Counted from the stretch's first letter, positions 1-7,447 are shown. The stretch is DNA of 7,607 bases from Microcaldota archaeon (GCA_018813975.1 JAHJAQ010000042.1:1-7607); one strand, 5' to 3'. Translations and numbers: made by a program. The notes: generated by a model not told the origin, from the letters alone.

Positions 1-843
1 AAAATAGGAGAAATAGAAGAATTACGAGAAAAAAATCCTGCAATCTATAAAGAAAAAGCATTAGAATCTATAAAATTACATACAAAAGCAATTTTGGATT
101 TACAAGAAAAGGGAAGTATTGCATTTGACTATGGAAATAATTTAAGAGGACAAGCAGAAAAAGCCGGCCTGAAAATTCGGAATGAAAAAGGAGGTTTTTT
201 GTATCCTGGTTTTGTTCCTGCCTATATTCGCCCCTTGTTTTGCGAGGGAAAAGGACCTTTTAGATGGGCTGCCTTATCAGGCGAAAAAAAAGATATAAAA
301 ATAATTGATGAACTATTGATTGAATTGGTTCCAGAAGATAAAATATTACATCGCTGGCTGTCCCTCGCTGAAAAAAAAGTTCCTTTTATTGGCCTGCCTA
401 CTCGAGTTTGTTGGCTGGGATATGGAGACCGAGCCAAGGCCGGCATTGAAATAAACCATAGAGTAGCATCAGGAGAAATAAAAGCACCCATTGTAATTGG
501 CCGGGATCACTTAGACTGTGGTAGTGTTGCTTCTCCTTATCGAGAAACAGAAGCCATGAAAGATGGATCTGATGCGATTGCAGACTGGCCCTTGTTAAAC
601 TTTGCATTAAACACGTGTAATGGTGCTTCTTGGGTTAGCTTTCATAATGGTGGTGGCGTAGGAATTGGAAATTCCTTGCATGCAGGCATGGTTATTGTGT
701 GTGATGGCACTAAAGAAAGAAAAAAAAGATTGGAAAGAGTATTAAGCGTGGATCCGGGAAGTGGCATTGCACGACACGTTGATGCAGGCTATAAAAAAGC
801 TATTGAAACCGCCCAAAAAAAAGGCGTAAAAATTCCAAAATAA
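1..843 (+). CDS. hutU: urocanate hydratase (urocanase), C-terminal half; 5' end outside window
   Basis: This enzyme adds water to urocanate to give 4-imidazolone-5-propionate, the second step of histidine degradation, in the cytosol with tightly bound NAD+. The frame is open from base 1, so the fragment is 280 codons of a protein usually near 550 residues. The TTG at 94 lies inside the conserved protein and is not the start. Visible signatures are FDYGNNLR, PGFVPAYIRPLFCEGKGPFRW, and the urocanase signature FIGLPTRVCW (385-414), whose Cys (codon 409-411) corresponds to the active-site Cys of the family. Further on are GRDHLDCGSVASP, RETEAMKDGSDAIADWPLLN and GGGVGIGNSLHAGMVIVCDGT. From memory, most homologues read DHLDSGSVASP, so Ser-to-Cys there is a mild variant. 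The C-terminus, ending in VKIPK after a GSGIARHVDAGY stretch, is normal. Several A8 runs occur but the frame is intact. Identification is secure; neighbouring hut genes, if any, lie upstream of the window. Confidence 0.96.
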   Translation, partial: KIGEIEELREKNPAIYKEKALESIKLHTKAILDLQEKGSIAFDYGNNLRGQAEKAGLKIRNEKGGFLYPGFVPAYIRPLFCEGKGPFRWAALSGEKKDIKIIDELLIELVPEDKILHRWLSLAEKKVPFIGLPTRVCWLGYGDRAKAGIEINHRVASGEIKAPIVIGRDHLDCGSVASPYRETEAMKDGSDAIADWPLLNFALNTCNGASWVSFHNGGGVGIGNSLHAGMVIVCDGTKERKKRLERVLSVDPGSGIARHVDAGYKKAIETAQKKGVKIPK

Positions 844-868
844 TGGAAAAACAAAACCAAAATCGCTT

Positions 869-901
869 TAAAAACCAAAAAAAAGGTTTTTTTCCTCTTT
901 T
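869..901 (+). terminator. U-tract terminator after urocanase gene
   Basis: About 26 bases after the urocanase stop, AAAAACC (870-876) pairs with GGTTTTT (885-891) around an A8 loop. It is followed by T7, CCTC and T4 (887-901). A T-rich tract is the known archaeal intrinsic termination signal, and the weak A/T stem may be incidental. This would separate the urocanase transcript from the following surface-protein operon. Confidence 0.55.
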
Positions 902-924
902 AGTAACCGAACCATTTTAGAGCG

Positions 925-962
925 TTAAGTATTATATAGTATAATTGGATTGTTTTAATCAA
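925..962 (+). promoter_or_regulatory. probable archaeal-type promoter (TATA box about 931-939) for the surface-protein operon
   Basis: The stretch TTATATAG (932-939), preceded by TTAAG, resembles an archaeal TATA box with a weak BRE. Transcription starting about 25 bases downstream would begin near 960, leaving a leader of about 25 bases before the ATG at 985. A bacterial -10-like TATAAT is present at 940-945, but no TTGACA-like -35 lies at the right distance. That favours the archaeal reading. Inference from sequence only. Confidence 0.45.
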
Positions 963-970
963 ACTACAAG

Positions 971-976
971 AAAAGG
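971..976 (+). promoter_or_regulatory. weak ribosome binding site for the 985 gene
   Basis: AAAAGG ends 8 bases before the ATG at 985. It is a poor Shine-Dalgarno match compared with the sites of the two downstream starts. The upstream frame is closed by a TAG at 937-939 and contains no other plausible start, so ATG 985 is the best choice. Confidence 0.3.
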
Positions 977-984
977 CTTTTGGA

Positions 985-3900
985 ATGGCAGTCAGAGAAA
1001 GCGCGAGTGGATTCAAACGATTTTATTATGCTTTAGAAGATAGATATTATGGTTTTTTGGATCGTGTTGATGAGCACATCCCTATTTACAAGGCAATAGA
1101 TCCGATTGATCGAGCCTTTCCATCCTTTATTTTGGTTTTGTTTATTGTAGTCTTGTTGATTATTGGACTCTTTTTTTGGCTTGGCGGTGGCTTTGGCGAT
1201 TTTTTAACGCCCGGAAGTACACTGGCTACCATAAAACTAGCGGATAATCAAGGAAATATATTAAGCGACGTGCCCGTCCACTTTTTAGTAGAAGGAACCG
1301 ATAGTTCCATAACAGAAACCACGGATGATCGAGGATTAGCACGCATTGATTTGGGAAAAGAACAATCCCAAGTACACCTTACCATTGACAAAACTGGTTT
1401 TGAATCGTTTGAAGAAAGCGTTTTATTGCATGCTGCCCAAATAAAACTCATTACCTTGAATTCAATTGAAGGCCCGGCTCAATTCGGAGGAACATTTGTA
1501 ATTTATATTAAAAACCAGAGTACAAGTTTGCTTGTAAACAATCAAATTGTAACAGTTTCCTATCGTTGTCAAGACAGTAGCCAAGCACCTTACACCCAAA
1601 CAACCTCTTCGGGCCAAGTTAGTGTAGACAAAGAAGCCGAGTGCGGAACATTGTACGCGAGTGTTAGTACCCAACACTCTTACCTTGCTGTTTCGAATGT
1701 TCCTGTTTTGACTTCTCCCCAAAACATTTTTTTAGAACCCACGATTGCAAGTCCAACTGGTTTTTTAGATGTAACCGTGATAGATGGGGCAAGTCAACCA
1801 GTTCAAGGTGCTACTGTAACCATTTCAACAAGCACCGAACCATCAGTTCAACAATCTCCAACCAATTCAATGGGGAAAACCAGTTTTGAATTAGAACCCG
1901 GATCGTATGAAGTAACGGCTTTTGTACAAGCTGATGGCAGAACCGCTACTAGTACGGCTGATGTACAAGCCGATGACACTACTTCGATTACCCTAAACAT
2001 TGGTAGCACAAGTGGCGATAAAAAAATCTTTTTAAAAATCATTGATGCTGATTCTCAACAACCCATTACCTCAGTAAAAGCAAAAATTTACAAGGAAGAT
2101 GTTTTTTTGAATCAAAAGTTTTCCGATGCCAATGGAATTATAGAACAAGTTGTTGTTTCGGATGGAAACAAGGTTTTTTCTGCGGTACTGTCAAAATCGG
2201 GATATCTTTTGAAATTATTGCCGGATATTACACTCAAAGAAACATCTGATTCTACTCCCCAGATTGTAGAACTAGAACACACTACAACCAATCCTAAAAA
2301 TTATGGAGAAGCCCTTGCTATTGTTTCCTCTGAAACCGAACCATTGGTAGAGGATGCTCATGTGTACTTGTACCGAACGGATTATCCCAACCCATTATTG
2401 GGCCCGTTTCTTTCCAATGACCAGGGAGAAGCCTTGTTTTCTGGCATTCCTGATGTGAATACTGCTGATGGAAACGCAGCCCAATACTTTGTTTTTGCGA
2501 TTAAATCAGAGGGAACCTCTGAAACCAAGCCCATTCATGCAGGTGAACGTGTGGAATTTCCTGTTACCTTGATTTTGGATACGGGAAATTTTAAAGTGTT
2601 CATTAAAGACTTGGAGTCGCACGATGCCATTTCCAATGCTAGCGTACGGGTTTTTGTGTTAATTGATAGTGGCGAACAAACCTTGCAAACCGGTCAAACC
2701 AGTTCGAGTGGAGAATTTGAAACCCAAGAAATTAGTATTGACCAAAGTGTTTTCTTTGAGATTTCTGCAACAGATTATTTAACCCATTCTACTACTGGTT
2801 TTACCCCGATTGCCGGTCAAACCACGGAACTTCCCCCGATTTTTTTGGCTTCAAAAGATATCGTGGAACCAGGCGAAATCTTTTTGGCGTTTAACCAATT
2901 ATTGGATGAGGATGGTACACCCGCTCAAATCATGGAAGCCGACAAACGATACTGGGCGGTTTTTTCCATGGGATTACCAGAGGATATCGTGTACCAAGAC
3001 CCCATTGCACACGCAGAAGCTGGAAAAAGAGACTTGTTATTAGTAGATGAAAATCCGCTGGCCATTATGAATGCGATTGCTTTTCCTGAAAACCTGGATT
3101 CAATTATTTTTTCCCAAGCACTAGATCCCAGCAATCCTTTTTCCAATCCCAATCCAATCGTAGGATCGGAAGCACCATCCAAACAAGTTAATATTGCTTG
3201 GACTGAATTAGAACAAGGCACTTTTGAAGTGCGCATTGCTTTTGACACGAACGAAAATGCCATAGCCGGAACGGAAATCTTTTTGTACTATCAATCCAAA
3301 GTAACAGCACCCAGCGAAGTGCTTTCAGAATTATTGTTTGAACGATTTGTAATTGGCGAAAGCGTTTGCCAGTTTGATTGTGATGCTATTGTATGGCGAC
3401 ATTATTATTCGCTTAGTGGCCAAGATGATTTTCAAGAAGTAACGGAAAACCCACGCGTTCAATTATCCCAAAATAACCAATACGACATTCAATATGTTTT
3501 GTACAATTTAACAGAGACTCTTTTTACAGCAGCAAGCCTTTTGTATGAAAGCGATCCAAACGAAATCACCCTTGTTTCTGGAAATGGTTTTTCCAATCAA
3601 ATTATCCCACCAGGAAGATTTGCATATGGTGAAACCAATCCCATGGTACTAGAAACCCTTGAAAGCAGTCCTGGAACCGAAATAAAAGGAACCCTTAGCA
3701 CTACTCCCATTATCGAAGATGGTTCGAATGAAACCAGTTTACATTTTGAAATTATTGGAGACCAAGAATTAGATATAACCCATTCTTTTGATCCCACTAC
3801 ATTAGATTTAACCATTACGATTTCGGATCACTTGGAAAGCTCCCCCCTAACAGGCAGTGAACATGGTGGCCAAGTAACCATTCAAAAAAGTTGTGCAGAC

Positions 3901-4512
3901 CTAGAAGAATTTGTGTTTGATGTAACCGATTCCAGTTATAGCCAACAAGCCACGAACGAAAACGGCCAGGCAGTTTTTGACGTGTATTCTCTAGAACCGA
4001 ATGAATGTGCGATTGTAGAAGCCATTGCATGGAATTATTTTCCCAAACGCATTCAAATATTGGGCACTTCTATTCCCAATCTTTATCCTGACTTTGAATG
4101 CATTCAAATAGATGCTAATCCAAGCACTCCAGAGATTGACTTGTTGTTTGACCACGCTATTCGAGGACAAACACACGACATTAAAATTATTTCAAATGAT
4201 TGTGCAGATGCAGATGTTTCCATTCATACTTTAGATACTCCCTTATTGGGTAATTTGATTAGCACGGAAGAAATTAATTTTTCCGGAACTGGTTTTGATC
4301 CTAGAAACTTTTTGCTTTCCACCAATCAAAGCAAAATTGTTCACGTTGAAATCGCAGAAAACGCGCCACTAGGATTTGTTCCCATTATCGCGTATGTAAC
4401 TACACCAGGCACTCCTTTTGGAACAAATTATGCTGCCTTTATTGAATTAATTGTACAACCACGCGTTTCACCTAATGACGATGGATTTGGAATCGTAGAG
4501 GAATTCCCATGA
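985..4512 (+). CDS. membrane-anchored surface protein with tandem carboxypeptidase-regulatory/Ig-like domains
   Basis: I do not recognise a named family; the architecture is readable. The product has 1175 residues. Residues 1-46 are a polar, aromatic-rich cytosolic segment (KRFYYALEDRYYGFLDRVDE, then IPIYKAIDPIDRAFPS). Residues 47-66 form one membrane helix, and about 1,100 residues follow outside the cell (N-in, C-out, no cleavage site evident). Six beta-sandwich repeats can be outlined at roughly 77-159, 160-252, 258-340, 347-432, 440-532 and 533-622. Several carry a turn of the type (D/N/S)xxG followed by hydrophobic strand residues (Gly 117, 297, 384, 481, 576, and again 994). Residues 624-870 differ and contain CQFDC (795-799). 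A last section, about 890-1165, again looks beta-rich. There are eight Cys (195, 220, 795, 799, 970, 1008, 1039, 1073), all outside, consistent with disulfides. N-X-S/T sequons (e.g. 177, 551, 841, 915, 1114) allow archaeal N-glycosylation. No protease, hydrolase or sorting motif was seen. A stalk, adhesin or scaffold role is inference. Its stop overlaps the next start, implying co-translation. Confidence 0.9.
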   Translation: MAVRESASGFKRFYYALEDRYYGFLDRVDEHIPIYKAIDPIDRAFPSFILVLFIVVLLIIGLFFWLGGGFGDFLTPGSTLATIKLADNQGNILSDVPVHFLVEGTDSSITETTDDRGLARIDLGKEQSQVHLTIDKTGFESFEESVLLHAAQIKLITLNSIEGPAQFGGTFVIYIKNQSTSLLVNNQIVTVSYRCQDSSQAPYTQTTSSGQVSVDKEAECGTLYASVSTQHSYLAVSNVPVLTSPQNIFLEPTIASPTGFLDVTVIDGASQPVQGATVTISTSTEPSVQQSPTNSMGKTSFELEPGSYEVTAFVQADGRTATSTADVQADDTTSITLNIGSTSGDKKIFLKIIDADSQQPITSVKAKIYKEDVFLNQKFSDANGIIEQVVVSDGNKVFSAVLSKSGYLLKLLPDITLKETSDSTPQIVELEHTTTNPKNYGEALAIVSSETEPLVEDAHVYLYRTDYPNPLLGPFLSNDQGEALFSGIPDVNTADGNAAQYFVFAIKSEGTSETKPIHAGERVEFPVTLILDTGNFKVFIKDLESHDAISNASVRVFVLIDSGEQTLQTGQTSSSGEFETQEISIDQSVFFEISATDYLTHSTTGFTPIAGQTTELPPIFLASKDIVEPGEIFLAFNQLLDEDGTPAQIMEADKRYWAVFSMGLPEDIVYQDPIAHAEAGKRDLLLVDENPLAIMNAIAFPENLDSIIFSQALDPSNPFSNPNPIVGSEAPSKQVNIAWTELEQGTFEVRIAFDTNENAIAGTEIFLYYQSKVTAPSEVLSELLFERFVIGESVCQFDCDAIVWRHYYSLSGQDDFQEVTENPRVQLSQNNQYDIQYVLYNLTETLFTAASLLYESDPNEITLVSGNGFSNQIIPPGRFAYGETNPMVLETLESSPGTEIKGTLSTTPIIEDGSNETSLHFEIIGDQELDITHSFDPTTLDLTITISDHLESSPLTGSEHGGQVTIQKSCADLEEFVFDVTDSSYSQQATNENGQAVFDVYSLEPNECAIVEAIAWNYFPKRIQILGTSIPNLYPDFECIQIDANPSTPEIDLLFDHAIRGQTHDIKIISNDCADADVSIHTLDTPLLGNLISTEEINFSGTGFDPRNFLLSTNQSKIVHVEIAENAPLGFVPIIAYVTTPGTPFGTNYAAFIELIVQPRVSPNDDGFGIVEEFP
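1123..1182 (+). other. single transmembrane segment of the 985-4512 protein
   Basis: Residues 47-66 are a continuous hydrophobic run (SFILVLFIVV, then LLIIGLFFWL) followed by GGGFGDF. Basic residues lie on the N-terminal side (positive-inside), so the first 46 residues should be cytosolic and the remainder exported, as in a type II membrane protein. Confidence 0.85.
4497..4503 (+). promoter_or_regulatory. ribosome binding site and ATGA coupling for the second surface gene
   Basis: AGAGGAA lies within the last codons of the preceding gene, with GAGG ending 7 bases before the ATG at 4509. That ATG shares bases with the preceding TGA (ATGA, 4509-4512). Strong placement supports this start and translational coupling of the two proteins. 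Confidence 0.75.
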
Positions 4513-6620
4513 AAAAAATAACCTTGATTGTCATAATAGGATTATTTTTGATTCCCTTGGCCTGGGCATATGATGGAAGCACAGAAGGACAACCGCCCTA
4601 TGACCCGGACTTACCGCCCTGCATTCTTATTCCTGCTTATTGTGAAAACGTCCAACCCAATCCTATTGATGCCCTTTCACAATCAAGTTATTACTGGGCT
4701 TGGAACACTACACGAACAGACATACCTAATGGCGTGCAAACCAACAAAACATATTATATCATTGAAAAAAAAGCAGGAACACCAACCGAACTGTTGCAAA
4801 TCGAAGCGAGTTCTTGGTATACGGGAGACTATAAAGAAGAAAATTCGAACTGTTGGGAAGGATTATCCCTTTTTGGTTATCAAAAACACCATGAAACCGT
4901 TTCGTTTAACTTGTTTACCATTAGAACCATTGGCAGCCAAGTCAAATTTTTGTATAAGGCTACCAAAAACGTGACCGAATGCTGGAAAAACCCCTGGGAT
5001 ATTTATCCCACGATAAACACTTATTCCGAGGTTTTTGAAGGAGAACGCTTTGTTCGAAGTGCAAACTGTAAGGATACGGGTTGCCCTACCAATCAATACT
5101 GTGATACCGTGAGTGGTAACTGCGTGAAATGTTTGGACAACACGCATTGTAGTGCACCAACACCCGCTTGTAACCAAAGCACTCAAACTTGTGTAGAATG
5201 TACAACAGACGCGCACTGTTTTATTGGAGTTTGTGATGCGAGTACTTTTTCGTGTGTTTGTCCACCAGAATGTGACATTGATCCAAGCACAGTAGCGTGC
5301 GGTCAACAACTAGTGCCCCAAAGCTGTTTACAGCACGAACCAGTATGTGATTGGCCAGATCCCTTAATCGGATGGAAGTGCAATGATATTGATGAGAGGT
5401 GCGCGAACCATGAAAACCAGAACAAGTGCTGGTCTCCAAACGAAATCGATTGTGGAACAGAAGTTGTTCCCTATATCCCAAACCCCGACACAATGATGGG
5501 ATTGTATTGTGATGATTTTCAAAACGAATCCCATAAATTATGCGATACTTCTCTTTCCACACCAGCGTGTCTTCCAGTCCTAAAAAAAACAGAATATCCC
5601 CTAAAATATTTGTTTAATGTTTCTGTGGACCCGGAATGGGCGTTATGGTATAATATTTGGTTTAAGTTTCGATTTGATACTGCTGATGAATTTCCCCAAA
5701 TCTTGCAGCATGATACAGATCACCCAGAACAAACCGGATTGTATTGTTTTGGTTGTAGTGTCCAGCCCGATTCAGTTAGTGCTTTTTCTTTATTCCAAGA
5801 ACCCACAGCAGAAGAAGACAAAGAAGGACTGATTCGCTTTTACATTGGCAACAATAATTTGTTCGGTCCCCTTAATTATGCTCGCATTAAACTACAAGAC
5901 AAAATAGATCCTACTAAGGGAGATAGCGAAACCGAAAAAACCGATTTTGCGATTCTAAAACTAAATGCAGGGTATTCTGGACATTGTGTTTCAGAAGACC
6001 GGACTATTCGCGGTGAAACCGGTATAGCAATAGCACCAAAAGTAAAATACGATTGGAGTTGGGGAAACCAAGGCTATAAACTCGATTTTTGCAGTCCAGA
6101 CCACCCCGTGCCCACCTATTGTGATTCCACTCAATTCGCGATTGCCTTGTTTGATCGATTGGAAGAAATGAGAGAATTGTATGCCCTTGGCCAAGAAGAC
6201 GAAGCTACGGCCCTAAAAGATTTTGAAGTATTACTCATGCAAGATGGTTTTAGTGAAGACTTTTTACTAGACTTTGACCATTATATGATGAACATTGTTG
6301 GTTTTTCCACGAAATCATGGTTCAAAGACACTTGGACCTATTATTTACAAGACACTTCCTTTCTTTTGTTTAACAACAAAACCAATCCAAGTAATCCCTT
6401 ATACATTAGTGAACCAGGCCATTATTCTGTACACTTGCAAACGAATTGGCAGGGCAGTGAAGGCTTTTTCTTGGAAGGAACACAACCCATTGCAACGATT
6501 ACAGTTAACTTCGAAGAAAAAATTGCCGACCCCATTCCTCAAAACCCATTGTATTTCTTGCCGATTGATGCACGCATTGGAGAAACCGTTCGATTAGGAG
6601 AAACCACTCCAAACCGATAA
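4509..6620 (+). CDS. secreted Cys-rich protein, N-terminal 703 residues (probably truncated by an in-frame TAA)
   Basis: Unrecognised secreted protein. Residues 1-20 are a classical Sec signal peptide (MKKIT, hydrophobic core, ending AWA before YDG), so the mature protein is extracellular. Residues 21-186 contain aromatic-rich beta-like sequence. Residues 187-251 form three tandem Cys units with pattern C-x(4,5)-C-x(4-6)-C-x6-C-x(1,2)-C, and a less regular Cys-rich stretch continues to about 354. A mixed domain follows (360-500). A helical segment at about 540-600 (FAIALFDRLEEMRELYALGQ, later DFLLDFDHYMMN) is followed by beta-like sequence to the end. There are 33 Cys and several N-X-S/T sequons (e.g. 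66, 79, 154, 222, 339, 370, 623). There is no membrane anchor, so attachment may depend on the co-translated membrane-anchored partner. The stop is followed immediately by 272 further open codons in the same frame, and the sequence before it does not look like a natural C-terminus. Function unknown; a role in a surface complex is inference. Confidence 0.85.
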   Translation: MKKITLIVIIGLFLIPLAWAYDGSTEGQPPYDPDLPPCILIPAYCENVQPNPIDALSQSSYYWAWNTTRTDIPNGVQTNKTYYIIEKKAGTPTELLQIEASSWYTGDYKEENSNCWEGLSLFGYQKHHETVSFNLFTIRTIGSQVKFLYKATKNVTECWKNPWDIYPTINTYSEVFEGERFVRSANCKDTGCPTNQYCDTVSGNCVKCLDNTHCSAPTPACNQSTQTCVECTTDAHCFIGVCDASTFSCVCPPECDIDPSTVACGQQLVPQSCLQHEPVCDWPDPLIGWKCNDIDERCANHENQNKCWSPNEIDCGTEVVPYIPNPDTMMGLYCDDFQNESHKLCDTSLSTPACLPVLKKTEYPLKYLFNVSVDPEWALWYNIWFKFRFDTADEFPQILQHDTDHPEQTGLYCFGCSVQPDSVSAFSLFQEPTAEEDKEGLIRFYIGNNNLFGPLNYARIKLQDKIDPTKGDSETEKTDFAILKLNAGYSGHCVSEDRTIRGETGIAIAPKVKYDWSWGNQGYKLDFCSPDHPVPTYCDSTQFAIALFDRLEEMRELYALGQEDEATALKDFEVLLMQDGFSEDFLLDFDHYMMNIVGFSTKSWFKDTWTYYLQDTSFLLFNNKTNPSNPLYISEPGHYSVHLQTNWQGSEGFFLEGTQPIATITVNFEEKIADPIPQNPLYFLPIDARIGETVRLGETTPNR
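5067..5261 (+). repeat. three tandem Cys-rich units inside the secreted protein
   Basis: Protein-level repeats share their boundary cysteines: C187-C192-C198-C205-C208, C208-C214-C221-C228-C231 and C231-C237-C242-C249-C251. The last two begin alike (CLDNTHC and CTTDAHC). The spacing recalls Cys-rich repeats of the type seen in Myxococcus and some archaeal surface proteins, but I cannot assign a family without a profile search. Likely disulfide-stabilised extracellular modules. Confidence 0.7.
6618..6620 (+). other. TAA stop that interrupts a continuous reading frame
   Basis: The frame reads TTPNR, TAA, GYGTLFDGDS, and both sides are long and coding-like in the same frame (703 codons before, 272 after). 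A single base change would restore an open codon (e.g. CAA, AAA, GAA or TTA). Just upstream, CGA TTA GGA (R-L-G) resembles CGA TAA GGA here, which hints at but does not prove a Leu-to-stop change. It could be a true nonsense mutation, a strain or assembly error, or readthrough. TAA clearly serves as the stop of the urocanase gene, which argues against general reassignment. Confidence 0.7.
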
Positions 6621-7439
6621 GGATATGGTACTTTGTTTGATGGAGATTCTTTTAAATTGAATCCAAACTTTAGCACGTTTGTAAGTCCAAGCAATCCTAG
6701 CGCGATTAATACAAGTGCATTATCCGAGTTTAGTGAAACCAATGAATTATCCCAGCGCGGCAAATTGTTTTCGCTAAACCAAACCAGTTCTGCAATTAAA
6801 TTTGCACCGGTAACAGCCACACCAGTAGCACTGAAAACCCAGGAAAGAAATGGAATTGCCGAAGCCTATTATACCCTAAAAGAAGCAGAGGACGATGTTG
6901 TTATTCCAAGTGGAAAATCTGCGAGCGCTTGGACCGGAATTGGAAGCAAAAACCTTTCTTCCACGTGCCATGGATTCCATGATTTGCCCTTGTATTTCCA
7001 GCGCGGAGATGAAAGCCCCAAAGAAGGATCATGTGCAGAATACCATGAAAATGCACGCGGCTTTTATTGGAGTGATGTAGAAGAAAACCAAGCGGTTTTC
7101 TTTGAAAGTGTATTATACCGACCAGTCTCTAAAAACATTCATTTGATAACGCGATGTGAAAACACAGGCGCCCAATGGGTTTCTCCGAATGAAAGCATTT
7201 TAAGCGAAGAAGCATTTGAACCCTTGTTATTGGATTTTACAGAAACCCAAGGAACAACAGTTGCTTCCCTACAAGAAATAGTGGAAGGAGTTAAACAAGG
7301 AAAAATCTGTCAGTTTGTAAGCCAAGACAACCAATCCCTTGAATTCTTTTGGGATCGCGCCTGGTTATTAGGGGCCTTGGAAGGCGATTTTGAGCATTCG
7401 CGCTACGAGCTATTAAGCACCCCTAATTTGTGCTCTTAG
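6621..7439 (+). CDS. same-frame continuation: C-terminal 272 residues of the secreted Cys-rich protein
   Basis: This is the open frame immediately after the TAA at 6618, beginning GYGTLFDGDSFKLN. An automatic gene call would start it at TTG 6633, with only AAGGAT (6619-6624) as a weak Shine-Dalgarno 8 bases upstream. Nearby ATGs (6625, 6640) are in another frame. It has no signal peptide or membrane segment, yet its composition matches an exported protein: Ser/Asn/Thr-rich start, sequons (LNQTS, PNESI, NQSL) and five cysteines, the last two residues being Cys-Ser. It would be misplaced in the cytosol as an independent protein. The simplest reading is the C-terminal domain of the preceding gene, split by one stop codon. 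Reinitiation at TTG 6633 is a less likely alternative. No family recognised. Confidence 0.75.
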   Translation, partial: GYGTLFDGDSFKLNPNFSTFVSPSNPSAINTSALSEFSETNELSQRGKLFSLNQTSSAIKFAPVTATPVALKTQERNGIAEAYYTLKEAEDDVVIPSGKSASAWTGIGSKNLSSTCHGFHDLPLYFQRGDESPKEGSCAEYHENARGFYWSDVEENQAVFFESVLYRPVSKNIHLITRCENTGAQWVSPNESILSEEAFEPLLLDFTETQGTTVASLQEIVEGVKQGKICQFVSQDNQSLEFFWDRAWLLGALEGDFEHSRYELLSTPNLCS

Positions 7440-7447
7440 AACCCCAC

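Noticed and set aside
94..96. TTG at 94 as the start of the urocanase gene
   Set aside because: The frame is open to base 1 and urocanase is normally about twice as long; conserved sequence is already in progress, so this is a truncated gene and not a short one.
936..945. Bacterial sigma-70 -10 box (TATAAT at 940-945)
   Set aside because: No TTGACA-like -35 is found about 17 bases upstream; the A/T stretch is better explained as an archaeal TATA region, though the organism's domain is not proven.
2925..3263. Antisense and off-frame open frames inside the large genes (e.g. 2925-3263 minus, 4863-5309 minus, 4570-4974 plus)
   Set aside because: They lie wholly within well-supported coding sequence, have no recognisable domains or ribosome binding sites, and their translations look like shadow frames.
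6579..6605. GGAGAAACC direct repeat as a mobile-element or CRISPR-like signal
   Set aside because: Only two 9-base copies, 18 bases apart, both coding for GET in frame; this is a short protein-level repetition and not an element.
6625..6660. ATG at 6625 or 6640 as the start of a separate downstream gene
   Set aside because: Both are in a different frame from the 6621-7439 coding region; the frame from 6625 stops at TGA 6658-6660.
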